64,000 nt of DNA from Marsupella aquatica (Eukaryota > Marchantiophyta), in contig OZ316897.1 in the NCBI GenBank assembly GCA_973895155.1, positions 12,214,001 through 12,278,000 of the forward strand, in the 5' to 3' direction. The notes beneath the pieces were generated by a model. It had not been told where the DNA came from, did not search any database, and worked only from the letters and a program-made list of their open reading frames with translations. Position numbers and translations under genes: made by a program. Positions 30,428 through 40,436 of the stretch are shown here, piece after piece. The number at the start of each line of letters is the position of its first letter. Within the stretch, counting starts at the first letter, position 1.

Positions 30428-33400
30428 CTACTTGTGATGCAATTGCAAAACCTGCAATACATCACGGTGTCTAGAGAAACTCTCCAAATGAATCACTTTG
30501 GTAAATGCGTCAGCCGGGTTGAGTTTACCATCAATCTTGACTAGCTCAAACAAATTATCAGACACAGCCTGCCTGATAAAATGGTACCTGACGTCAATGT
30601 GCTTCACTCTGCTGTCCATCACCTGGTTCACAGCAAGGTGGAGCGCACTTTGACTATCACAATGGAACTTCACATTCCCCTGTGGCAATCCCATTTCAGT
30701 GATAAGTCTATCCAACCAAATCGCTTCCTTTGCTGCTTCCGCAGCTGCAACATACTCCGCTTCTGTAGTAGACTGAGCAATACACTTCTGCAAAGTAGAC
30801 CTCCAACTTATGCATCCACCGCCAAGTGTGAACACGTATCCTGTTGTTGATCTCCTTCGGTCCAAATCTTGTCCATAGTCAGAATCAACATAGCCAATCA
30901 ATGATTTAGCATTCTTTGCATTCGCATCAAATAAAAGACCATGATCCACGGTACCCTTCAAGTACCTGATAATCCACTTCACTGCTTCCCAGTGTACCTT
31001 CCCTGGATTTGACATGTACCTGCTTACCTTGCCCATAGCCATGGCAAGATCAGGTCTAGTGCAAGTCATCAAATACATGAGACTCCCCACTGCCTTGTCA
31101 TACGGAACCTTTGACATCAACCCCTTCTCTGTGTCATCCGTAGGACAGAACGCTGATGATAACTTGAAGTGTGGAGCCAACGGGGTACTTACTGGCTTGC
31201 TATTCCCCATGTTGAACCTTGCAATTACCTTCCTCGCATAACTGCTCTGCGTCAACCATAGCTTGCCAGCCTCCAAGTCCCTAGTGATCTCCATACCCAA
31301 AATCCTCTTAGCTGGCCCTAAGTCCTTCATCTTAAACTCTGCACTAAGCAGTGCCTTGAGCTTAACAATCTCAGACCTATCCTTGGCTGCAATTAGCATA
31401 TCATCCACATAAAGTACTAAAACAATGAACCCAAATACAATATTCTTTACCGATTTCAAATACACACAAGGGTCAAATACACTTCTGTGAAAACCTTGTG
31501 ACCAAATCCAATCGTCAAACCGCTTGTTCCACTGTCTTGGTGACTGCTTCAACCCATACAAGGATTTCAGCAATCTGCAAACCAATTCCTCCTGTCCTCT
31601 CTTCACAAAACCTAGCGGTTGTCTCATGAAGATCACCTCTTCCAATGTGCCATAGAGGAAAGCTGTGACAACATCCATCTGATCTAGCAGCAGACCAAAC
31701 ATTACAACAAGTACACACAATAGTCGTATTGTAGAGTACTTAGCAACTGGTGAGAAGACCTCATTGTAATCCACACCTTTCTCTTGTGTGAATCCCTTTG
31801 CTACCAACCTAGCCTTGTAGACCTTCGATCCACCTCCTATGGAATTATCCTTCAGCTTGTAAATCCACTTGTTGTCCACCACTTGCTGACCCTTAGGCAG
31901 CTTAACAAGCTCCCAAGTTTTGTTGTCCTTTAGTGACTGCATCTCCGTTTGCATTGCTGCAGTCCACTTTTGCTTCTCCTTTGAAGCACTTGCCTCATGA
32001 AATGAAGAAGGTTCCCCTTCTTCCAAAATTAACGCATCACCCTCATCATCAGCTGCAAAATCATTTTCTTGCAGTTGAGATGAATCAACCCACTGTCCAT
32101 ACCTTGGTGGAGCACGTACAGTGCGACCAGATGTTCTTCTAGCCGATGACTTCGGTTGATCTGCGTGTGCTGGTACAATTTGAAGCTCAACAGCATCCAC
32201 TTGCTGCTCACCAGCATCAACAAACTCCTCTGGTTCCTCTGGCACAGGAACCAGCTCCATAATTGGAGCAACTCCTTCTCTCCGGTCATGCACCTCATAA
32301 CCAATCTCCCCCTCAACGAGATCCGGGATAGGAGATTTTCCTTTGTCAGTACGGGAGACCTGAGTATTCTCCCCCTCCTTCAATAATCTGGATTCATTGA
32401 AGGAAACATCCCTACTGACAACGAGCTTACAGGCAATAGGATCCCATAGCCTATAGGCTTTCACACCACTCTGGTACCCAAGAAAAACACATTTCTTGGA
32501 GGTAGGATCCAACTTGGTCCTATTCTGCTTCGGTGTGAGAGCATATGCATCACTTCCAAAAACTACCAAGCCATGATAGTGTGCTTGCCGCTTATAGCGC
32601 ATCTCAAACGGCGTTTTGAAATTGATAGCACTAGAAGGAGAAAGATTTACCAAATAAGCTGCGGTATTGACAGCTTCTGCCCAAAATTCTTGTGGTAAAT
32701 CTGATTGGCTCAACATACTCCGTGACCGCTCCAACAGTGTCCGATTGAGCCTCTCAGCGACACCATTCTGCTGCGGAGTATAAACTGTGGTGAGATGGCG
32801 AGTTATCCCCTGTTCTGAACAGTACTCTTCAAATTCCATTGAAGTGTACTCCCCGCCGTTGTCTGACCTCAGACTCTTCACCCTTGTATCCAAACACTTG
32901 ATCGTGTTTCCAGTCTGATTCTCCACCTGGGCCTTCCACTTCTTAAAAATGGACAAGACATCAGACTTATGCGTCATGAAATAAATCCACACAAATCTTG
33001 AGTAATCATCAATAAATGATACATAGTACAACTTTCCAGAGTGTGAGGGAGTCGGGGATGGACCCCACACGTCACTATGTATGTACTCAAGAACCACTTT
33101 GGAACGATGAGTTCCAACACCAAAAGCACGACGATGCTGCTTTCCAAGAATGCAATGCTCACAAAACTCTAATTTACAAGATTGCAAATCAGAAATGAGT
33201 CCATTCTTCCGTAAGATAGCCAAACCCTTCTCACTCATGTGGCCTAGCCGTGAATGCCACAGTTGAGTCATCTCCTTGTGAGACTTGGTTACATTGGCCT
33301 CTCCACATACAGTATTGCCCTGTAACACATACAAATTCTTTTGTCTACTCCCCTTCAAAATCACTGTCTCTCCCGACCTGACTTGAAGTTCACCATCAAT

Positions 33401-33655
33401 AACGCTCCATTGATGACCATTTGAATCCAACACACCGAGTGAAATCAGATTCTTACGCATGCCAGGTACATACCTGACTCCGGACACTGTGCGCACAGCG
33501 CCATCAAACATTTGAATCTTCACAGACCCAATTCCCTCAATTTGACAGGAGTGATCATTTCCCATCAGAACTGAACCGTTTGAAATAGAGTAAGAACTGA
33601 AAAACTCACGAATGTAACAAATATGAAAAGAGCAAGCACAATCAAGAATCCACAC
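30428..33655 (-). CDS. pol: Copia pol: protease, integrase, reverse transcriptase, RNase H
   Basis: Open frame of 1075 codons, uninterrupted from the protease onward. Protease motif WILDCACSFH replaces the usual DSG/DTG with DCA at residues 5-7. Integrase zinc motif H-H-C-C lies at about 135-168, and the catalytic triad is D194, D265, E301 with the 35-residue spacing. Reverse transcriptase spans about 590-850 with YVDD at 749-752. RNase H spans about 920-1030, ending in NPADAFTKV. The frame has no ATG of its own and lies in exactly the same frame as gag, just past the gag TGA, so it derives from a single gag-pol polyprotein. The altered protease site and the stop suggest this copy may not be autonomous. 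Confidence 0.9.
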   Translation of the reverse strand: MWILDCACSFHICYIREFFSSYSISNGSVLMGNDHSCQIEGIGSVKIQMFDGAVRTVSGVRYVPGMRKNLISLGVLDSNGHQWSVIDGELQVRSGETVILKGSRQKNLYVLQGNTVCGEANVTKSHKEMTQLWHSRLGHMSEKGLAILRKNGLISDLQSCKLEFCEHCILGKQHRRAFGVGTHRSKVVLEYIHSDVWGPSPTPSHSGKLYYVSFIDDYSRFVWIYFMTHKSDVLSIFKKWKAQVENQTGNTIKCLDTRVKSLRSDNGGEYTSMEFEEYCSEQGITRHLTTVYTPQQNGVAERLNRTLLERSRSMLSQSDLPQEFWAEAVNTAAYLVNLSPSSAINFKTPFEMRYKRQAHYHGLVVFGSDAYALTPKQNRTKLDPTSKKCVFLGYQSGVKAYRLWDPIACKLVVSRDVSFNESRLLKEGENTQVSRTDKGKSPIPDLVEGEIGYEVHDRREGVAPIMELVPVPEEPEEFVDAGEQQVDAVELQIVPAHADQPKSSARRTSGRTVRAPPRYGQWVDSSQLQENDFAADDEGDALILEEGEPSSFHEASASKEKQKWTAAMQTEMQSLKDNKTWELVKLPKGQQVVDNKWIYKLKDNSIGGGSKVYKARLVAKGFTQEKGVDYNEVFSPVAKYSTIRLLCVLVVMFGLLLDQMDVVTAFLYGTLEEVIFMRQPLGFVKRGQEELVCRLLKSLYGLKQSPRQWNKRFDDWIWSQGFHRSVFDPCVYLKSVKNIVFGFIVLVLYVDDMLIAAKDRSEIVKLKALLSAEFKMKDLGPAKRILGMEITRDLEAGKLWLTQSSYARKVIARFNMGNSKPVSTPLAPHFKLSSAFCPTDDTEKGLMSKVPYDKAVGSLMYLMTCTRPDLAMAMGKVSRYMSNPGKVHWEAVKWIIRYLKGTVDHGLLFDANAKNAKSLIGYVDSDYGQDLDRRRSTTGYVFTLGGGCISWRSTLQKCIAQSTTEAEYVAAAEAAKEAIWLDRLITEMGLPQGNVKFHCDSQSALHLAVNQVMDSRVKHIDVRYHFIRQAVSDNLFELVKIDGKLNPADAFTKVIHLESFSRHRDVLQVLQLHHK

Positions 33656-33697
33656 ATCATCTGCTCTCCTAGACGTGCATAGGGCATACCCCCGGCT

Positions 33698-34738
33698 TCA
33701 TAAAACATACTCATCATTGAGTAAATCAGCTTCTCCATCAGCCTTAGCCACATTTGCCGATGAAGTTTCCGCTGCCTTTCCCTTACAGTCTCGCTTGAAG
33801 TGTCCAACTTGGTTGCACTTCCAACATGTCACCTGCCTCCTCTGAGGGGATTTACCCTTGGACTTAGATCTGGATTTAGATCTAAACTGGGTTCTACGGT
33901 CCCCAGTTGGTCGCTGCATACCCCTCCCATGGTTAACATTGAGGGCAGCACCAGATGATGAAGGCTGTGATGTGATGTGCATCTTCTGCTGAAGATCATC
34001 ACTAAGCAGAGAACTTACCACGTCATTGTATGAAATGGTATCCCTATCACGATGCAACAACACTCGTGATAGGGACTGGTAAGATGGAGGCAATGAACTA
34101 AGAAGCTGCAGAGCCTTCGTCTCATCATTCAAAGTCTCCCCAAGGTTTTCCAAGTCAACGACCATGTCGTTGAAAGCATCCACATGGTCTTGCAACTTTG
34201 TACCGGATTCCTTCATCCTGAAACTCATGAGTTTGTAGGAAGTGTAGAGCCGGTTCGACAACTCCTTGCGGTGATACTTGCTCTGCAATTCCGCAAACAA
34301 GGACATGCAATCCTTATGTGCACCCAACTGCTTGATGATGGGAGGCATGAGATAGAGTGTAACACACCACACTCCCTGCTCCTGCATGCGGTCCCATTGT
34401 TTCTCATCAACATCGTCTTCACGAGGGCTCAGCAGTTGGCCCATCCCTGACGCATAGAGCACTCCCTTCACCTGCTTCTCCCATAGCAAGTAGTCAGAGC
34501 GCCCATCATACTTTGTCACTTCATACTTGGGTCCCCCAAGCTTGAAAGTCCCCATCTTCTTCTTTGGCACTACCGTGAGCTCCGGTAGTAGTACTGCTTC
34601 CTCCACCACACGCCGCACCGGTGATGGTATCGGTGTCACGTGCTCTTCCTCCTGCTCCTCTCTCTGCCCCTGAAACCTCCGCGGTGATCCTCGTGCTTCA
34701 AGTTCCACGTCTTCGAAAAACTCCTCCGAATCACTCAT
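33698..34738 (-). CDS. gag: Copia gag with zinc knuckle
   Basis: A 346-codon frame from ATG 34738. It contains a retrotransposon gag region (LWEKQVKGVLYASGM near residue 85) and a CCHC zinc knuckle CWKCNQVGHFKRDC at 305-318, after a basic, serine-rich RNA-binding stretch. It ends at TGA 33700-33698, and pol continues in the same frame. Gag forms the virus-like particle and packages the RNA. The TGA sits where a CGA codon could have mutated by C-to-T change, an inference. Confidence 0.9.
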   Translation of the reverse strand: MSDSEEFFEDVELEARGSPRRFQGQREEQEEEHVTPIPSPVRRVVEEAVLLPELTVVPKKKMGTFKLGGPKYEVTKYDGRSDYLLWEKQVKGVLYASGMGQLLSPREDDVDEKQWDRMQEQGVWCVTLYLMPPIIKQLGAHKDCMSLFAELQSKYHRKELSNRLYTSYKLMSFRMKESGTKLQDHVDAFNDMVVDLENLGETLNDETKALQLLSSLPPSYQSLSRVLLHRDRDTISYNDVVSSLLSDDLQQKMHITSQPSSSGAALNVNHGRGMQRPTGDRRTQFRSKSRSKSKGKSPQRRQVTCWKCNQVGHFKRDCKGKAAETSSANVAKADGEADLLNDEYVL

Positions 34739-35878
34739 ATGAGAAAATCACAAAAAATGTTGTTTTTCACAACTTCTTAAAAAACTCGAAACTCAACACC
34801 GCCGCGTAGCCCACAAAGCTAGGAGTCCAATACTGAAAACCGAAATCAAAATCGAAATTTGACGGAAAAGTTATTCAAATTTCGGTCGAGGTGGGTAAAA
34901 CCTTGGGAAACTCCCCCGTTTTGACCACCTCAAGGAATAACCAAAATACCAAGTACAACCCGTTGTCGGAATTGCGATGTGATTGGTGCGCCGCGTTGCC
35001 AACTTCAATGGCTACGACCTCGCCGAAAAATAACCAAAAAAGTTACCGTTCGGCGGATGAAATCTTTGTCGGACGGTCAAAAAATAGCTCTCTGGTTTTT
35101 TGGAATATTCTATGACCCTTGTACAAGCCCTGTGAGAATTTTGGAAGAACAATCGAGGGGCTAACACGTGTCCTCGAACCCCCAAAACCCCCTACCACCC
35201 TTCGTCGTCGAAATCTGGTCGCGCGCGCAGAAAATACACACGGCAGAATGTACCCCTCGACACCAAACGCAAGATATCTCACTCGGGTTTTGACGAAATC
35301 AAGATCTGATTTCAGATTTGGAAACTAAACTCCGAGGCGGTGAAGATCGATATAAGAAGCACCCAAAACGAGGAAATAACGAGAGAGAAAAAAATTGGTA
35401 AAGATGACAGATTTCTCTCAATTGCCATAGCCAATTTCGAATCAGTTTTTCAAAGAGAAAAAAATGGTACCTTGTCAACAACGAATGTTGATCAATTGCA
35501 CTTGGTGCCGTCACCAAGTCCAACAAGGTAATTGATTTTTGCTTAGCCTTCCTCTTTGCATCAAAGAGCCAATCCCGGACTCAAAACAATCGTCTTGCCT
35601 CAATCTCTCCGTTGAGTCAAAACACTTGACGCTTCTCCCTCCGAGTCGATTGCCAACTTTCTTCACAAAATCCAGAACGACGAAAACTTAGATCTCTCTG
35701 CACCACGAGCTCCGTTCAGCGATTTCTTCACACCGTTAGAAAGCTCTTGCCCTGATCTATCCGTTGAGCCAATAAACTCCAAGTTCCATGCGACGGAACT
35801 CTGGGAAATCCACCGACACTCAACGCTGGAAAAACCGTCATGAAATCCCATCACGAACACACATCACCTCCCAAGCAT
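34739..35878 (-). other. Long 5' leader of the copia element
   Basis: About 1.14 kb between primer-binding site and gag with no conserved frame. The part nearest the LTR (about 35,560-35,892) is shared with the relics at 15,990-16,320 and 37,450-37,986. The gag-proximal part is not found elsewhere in the window. Confidence 0.7.
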
Positions 35879-35890
35879 GCTCTGATACCA
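35879..35890 (-). promoter_or_regulatory. Primer-binding site for initiator tRNA-Met
   Basis: Minus strand reads TGGTATCAGAGC, the standard plant copia primer-binding site, two bases inside the 5' LTR. Confidence 0.93.
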
Positions 35891-35892
35891 AT

Positions 35893-36349
35893 TGTTGAGC
35901 ATAGACGACGATCGCAATGGCAAGCCCATGAACCATCCAACGCACAATAGTCGACACAAGAGATACGTGGTTCACCTCCTCGAGGCTACGTCCACGGGAA
36001 CACACAAGAGAGCTTTACTGAACTCTAAGCCCGTCGGCTATACCGAGTCTCCACAGTGTAAGCTCTCCCTATCTCTCAAGTGGCTCCATAACAATGAGCC
36101 TTGGTTCTACCTCTCCAAGCACACATGCCTCTTATGATATAGTGTGCAACTTAGTTGTACCTAACCACATAGTTGTACCTAATCACGTAGTTGTACCTAA
36201 CCACATAGTTGTACCTAATCACGTAGTTGTACCTAACCACATAGTTGTACCTAATCACGTAGTTGTACCTAACCACGTAGTTGTACCAACCCACGTTGTT
36301 GTACCAACCACGTCATACCTAACCTAGACGTAAGAGTAAATACCCAACA
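35893..36349 (-). repeat. 5' LTR of the copia element (457 bp)
   Basis: Same ends as the other LTR, but it carries seven rather than five 18-bp units (about 36,159-36,317), which accounts for the 36-bp length difference. As the promoter-proximal LTR it should drive transcription leftward. Confidence 0.93.
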
Positions 36350-36354
36350 GGTAC

Positions 36355-37449
36355 AACAATGAAACAATGTTGTGACATTGTGCCTATCATGTTGACCAGT
36401 CATCATTGCTTATCTGAGTATTACATGTTAATCATTACCTTGTATTTTTCCTTGATTGCATCAACAACTATTCATTGTATTCTTTGTTCTTTCATTGCTA
36501 CAATAATATGCAATGATTTCATGATGTTTCATCATTGTTAGATCAATGTTATTTCCCTGAAACAACATTGAAAATTCATTGCATAATGGATGACACCATT
36601 TGAAATACTCAAGGATACACCATGAAATATCATTGAAATCAAAGCTTTTCAACCACTCTAACATACTGATTCAACAATGTAACAACATGGATGTCCACTC
36701 CATAACCGTTGACACATACAACTGAAAGAGACACATAGAATATATACTTTACCATGAAAAGGGGCCAGAACATATAGTTCTCCAAAGTAAAATAGACGAG
36801 GAACATAACCACCTGACACACCAAGTGACCAGTGGTGGAGGAAAAGAGCGCTACTTAAAGAGTGGTCCAAATCTGAATTAAACACCCCGGGTAGCAGAAA
36901 GTGACTTAGAATGGAAATGACTGAACTAGACCGGCATGCAGTTGATGGAGAGAACAGGATCAACTGATTCCTGACAATATCTCAGTGGAACGCCCACACA
37001 TGTCAAAGTGACACGGAACTACCCAATCAGACAAATTAATCCAGCAACGTTGACATCAAAACATAAATTAATTGAATGAACTTTAAGCCACGCATGTGCT
37101 ACTCTGGCTCAAACTTTGACAATCATCATTCCGGATCAAGTAGCATTTATTTAGACAATCAAACATCATGCTTGCATCATCACCACCTTCAGGTAACAAT
37201 CGATGACAAAGGAGGCAACCGTTGGATTTGACAGAAATATTAACTTCCGTTTGCATCTAAGAGGAGCGAATCTTGCTAGTACGTTTGTGGGACATCACCA
37301 ATTTGCTCGATATTAGATAACGACAAAGGATAGGATGTCGATGGTCAAAATTGGCTCCTGTCCCACAATATTATAACCCTCATGTTGTGCTTACTATGTA
37401 CATGAACGCAGTCAATTTTTATTATAACGAGTTTCTACTGCCAAGAATG
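36355..37449. other. Intergenic DNA, single-copy in the window
   Basis: AT-rich in the first 300 bp, with many CATTG/CAATG motifs (36,355-36,640) that look like degenerate short repeats. No gene supported. Confidence 0.35.
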
Positions 37450-37986
37450 AAAGACTCCGTTGTTTCTTGTTCTCCACGTCAAGTGCTAATCCCAGATTCA
37501 AAACAATTGTCTCGCCACAAACACTCCGCTGAGCCGTAGCACTTTGGGTTTCTTCCTTTGAGTCAAACGTGATAAAGATAAGCCCCAATTCATGCAAGAC
37601 CAAAAAACCAGAACGTCTCTTTTGCTTGTCCCGATCTACAAGCGGAGCTATAGCATGTGACGTCTCCTTCGCCACAGAGCTCACACCGCCAAGAAAAAGA
37701 ACTCTAGTCCCTCCTCCAAAAAACCATCAAATACAAATCTTGTCAACTTTCTTTATAAAATCCAGAGCGACAAAAACTTTGATCTCTTTGCACCACAAAA
37801 TTTGTTCAAAGATTTCTACATACGCACCGTTGGAAAGCCCTTGCCCCAATCTATTCAATGAGCCCATAAACTCCAAGTTCCATGCAACGGAACTTTGGGA
37901 AATTCATCGACGCTAACCGCTAGAAAAACCGTCACAAAAACATGTCACAAAAACATGTCACCTCCCAAGCATGCTCTGATACTAAT
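37450..37986 (-). mobile_element. Copia-family leader remnant, second copy
   Basis: Equivalent of 15,990-16,320, extended on the left, ending at a mutated primer-binding site GCTCTGATACTA (about 37,973-37,984). It contains a short direct repeat of ACAAAAACATGTC (37,935-37,962). Confidence 0.6.
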
Positions 37987-38333
37987 TGTTGAGCATAGAC
38001 GACATTTACAATGGTAAGCCCATGACACATTCAATGGATAAGTAGTCAACGCAAGAGATATGTGATTTACCTCCTTGAGACTACATTCACGGGAACACAC
38101 ACTAGAGCTTTACTGAACTCTAAGTCAGTCGGTCATACCAAGTCTCTATAGTGTAAGTTCCCCTCATTTCTCAAGTGGTTCCATAACAATGAGCCTTAGT
38201 TCCACTTATCCTAGCAAACACAGCTTAGGATATAGTGTGCAACTTAGTTAACCTAACCATGTTTTGACTATGGTTAGCCTAACTATGGTTACATGTAGTA
38301 ACCCTAGACGTAAGTCAGAGTAAATACCTAACA
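37987..38333 (-). mobile_element. 347-bp copia LTR relic, second copy
   Basis: TGTTGAGCATAGACGACATT...TACCTAACA, the same length as 16321-16667. It is again flanked by a primer-binding-site relic on the left and a polypurine-like run on the right. Duplicated with the spacer rather than inserted independently. Confidence 0.7.
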
Positions 38334-38842
38334 CAATCCCCCCCTCCTTCACATGCAAGGGTTATGGAGAGTGTGTGCATGTGTGTGGATGGGTATAGTG
38401 GTGAGAGTCCTAGAGTAGTTTCTCTTCAGCCCTTGAACCCCAATTTAAGGAATATTGAAGTATTAGATTAATTCCAGTTTTATCTAAATATTATTAGTTA
38501 ATGAATGATCAACCCTCTTTCACATTTTTTGGGATACTCAAAAACCTCAAATGTTTTGTTGCAAGATTTTTATAAAAATGCATCACTAAATGGCATCAAG
38601 TACCTCTTGATCCGGTCACAAATCCTCTATGTAAATTGGGGTGGCACTAATACACATTATTAATGACATTCTCATCTTTGGTTGGCTACCCTGCTTTGGG
38701 GCTCTAGTTCAACCCTCTTTGACTCCCTCCTAGTTTAATTGGGTCCATCTCAGATCCCGAGGTATGACCCCCTTGTGGTTACCTTATAGAGGTGCATGCT
38801 CCGGAGATGGTTGTCTATCCTCTGTTGGATGGGTCAGCTTTT
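38334..38842. other. Duplicated intergenic block I-2, first part
   Basis: Matches 16,668-16,915, except that about 240 bp at 38,445-38,690 has no counterpart there. No gene. Confidence 0.45.
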
Positions 38843-39833
38843 CATTGAATGATAACCATTTTATAAATTTTGTTCCCCCGCGAAAAGCCCCACGGGAAGG
38901 GTGAACAAACAGGCAGAAGGGCCCAAAAGGCAACACACAACAGGACCGCAGTCCAACACACACACACACTGACACATAGAATAGGCAAGGGTTCATCCCT
39001 TACCCCACGCCCCATCACCAGCACAGGGCACCAATGGGAGGGCAACCACACAATGCCACTAATAACAGGGCCAGTCCAATTTTGAGAGAACAAGACAGAA
39101 AAGGCAGCCATCAAAAGAGTCAACTCCCGGAAGTGATACATCTCCCACCACCGCCTAGCCATCCTCTACGAAGACTATCTATCTAGGATTTTGCTTGTAG
39201 AAGTTGGGTGCACTTCATGCCTGGGGGGAACGCCTACTAATGTTCAGCAAATAAGCTGTCTGCTGCCTCAGACAAAACGAGTCCCAAATCAAACACCTGT
39301 CTTGCCCCCGTCTGGAACATATGTGTGTTTTGTCCCATCAAGAGCCTCCAAAGAATTTGATGCAAGACAAACATCTGAGCCACCTGGACAGACTCCTTCC
39401 CACAGCCCTGTCAAGCAGGGCCAACAACCCGAGTCCAATTGGCATATTTAAAGCGCTCAACAAATCCTTGTTTGGGATAATCCCTATCCCGAGACACCAT
39501 GCACATGAGAACACCATACAAAGTAGTCGATACAGCGAGTACGTGGTTCACCTCATGACCGAGGCTACGTCCACGGGAAAGCAAGAGACCTTTAAATACT
39601 TCTCTCTTGCTCAACTCCAACAATGAACTGAAGATCCACCAGGGACTGGCACCAGCCCTGGCTATATACACAACAACACTACCGCTAACCTTAGCTAAGT
39701 CCTAACCTGAGTTAGCCTAACTGTGGTTAGCTCAAGAGTCACAAGACTAAGAGCAATACATAACAATCCTGACATAGGTTCCAGTAGCAAACAACATGTG
39801 GGCAAAGGAAAAAAAGGTGAGGGATAGATTCGA
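38843..39833 (-). mobile_element. 991-bp retroposon-like insertion with 16-bp target duplication
   Basis: GGATGGGTCAGCTTTT occurs on both sides (38827-38842 and 39834-39849), and the paralogous spacer has a single, slightly diverged copy at about 16,900, an empty site. A long target duplication fits a LINE/SINE mechanism. On the minus strand the 3' end reads TTTATAAAATGGTTATCATT, as in many plant LINE tails. No reverse transcriptase is present. Inside, about 39,490-39,768 resembles the copia LTR (CACGTCCACGGGAA-like text, ends ATACATAACA), so it is a composite. Confidence 0.55.
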
Positions 39834-40056
39834 GGATGGGTCAGCTTTTGGTTTCAAGACAAAAAAAGAAGTCTGCTAGAGCTTGTTTGAAAGGAATAGT
39901 TAGTACATTAAAATAATAATAACATCATGGCATTCTGTACTATAGTCCCCAAAAGAACAAATTAAAGACATAGTTGAAGTTTTGTATCTAAAATCTGTAG
40001 TGTACATTCTTGTCACCAAAAATACAAAGCGGAAAATAGGTAAGGGCATTAAGTAC

Positions 40057-40436
40057 TACACTGTTCAGTGTAATTAGTGTGACTAACACTAATTTGAGAG
40101 CACTCATTTTCAGGGTCTACTCCCAAATTAGTGTTAGTCACACTAATTTTGTGCTAACACTATTTGCGTGCACATGAATTAGTGTTATTATGGTCTCAAG
40201 AGTGAAAAATAGAGGGAAAAACACTATTTTGAAAAATACACAACAAATACTGGTACTTTTGGACTCAAGATAGTCCATTTTTTACTAACAATATAAACAA
40301 AAGTGGAAGAAAACTGTTCAAAAAAACCTACAAAAATTAGTGTTACTTGGACTCAAAATCATTTTTATCAAAAATAGTAACACTAATTTTGTACTAATGC
40401 TAATTCTTGCATACACTAATTACGGTGAACAGTGTA
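40057..40436. mobile_element. MITE with terminal inverted repeats
   Basis: The left end TACACTGTTCAGTGTAATTA is mirrored at the right end, which reads TACACTGTTCACCGTAATTA on the opposite strand. The interior is rich in TTAGTGTTAGTCACACTAAT-type palindromes. Size is about 380 bp with no coding capacity. A TA target duplication is possible at the ends but not distinguishable. An inverted, truncated relative lies at 15321-15542. Confidence 0.65.

Larger units (their letters stand above)
29812..36354 (-). mobile_element. Near-intact Ty1/copia LTR retrotransposon with 5-bp target duplication
   Basis: A complete minus-strand element of about 6.5 kb: 5' LTR (36349-35893), primer-binding site, long leader, gag, pol, polypurine tract, 3' LTR (30237-29817). 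It is flanked by GGTAC on both sides (29812-29816 and 36350-36354). The LTRs differ by two substitutions in their first 260 bp and by two 18-bp repeat units, so insertion is recent. Domain order protease, integrase, reverse transcriptase, RNase H defines Ty1/copia (Pseudoviridae-type). One in-frame TGA separates gag from pol. Confidence 0.93.

Noticed and set aside
36159-36317. Regular 18-bp repeats resembling a CRISPR array
   Set aside because: There are no unique spacers between repeats, they lie within an LTR, and the genome is a plant's.
38842-39162. Minus-strand 106-codon frame ending in NKIYKMVIIQ
   Set aside because: It covers the tail of the retroposon-like insertion; similar endings come from translating plant LINE 3' ends. 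No catalytic motif is present.
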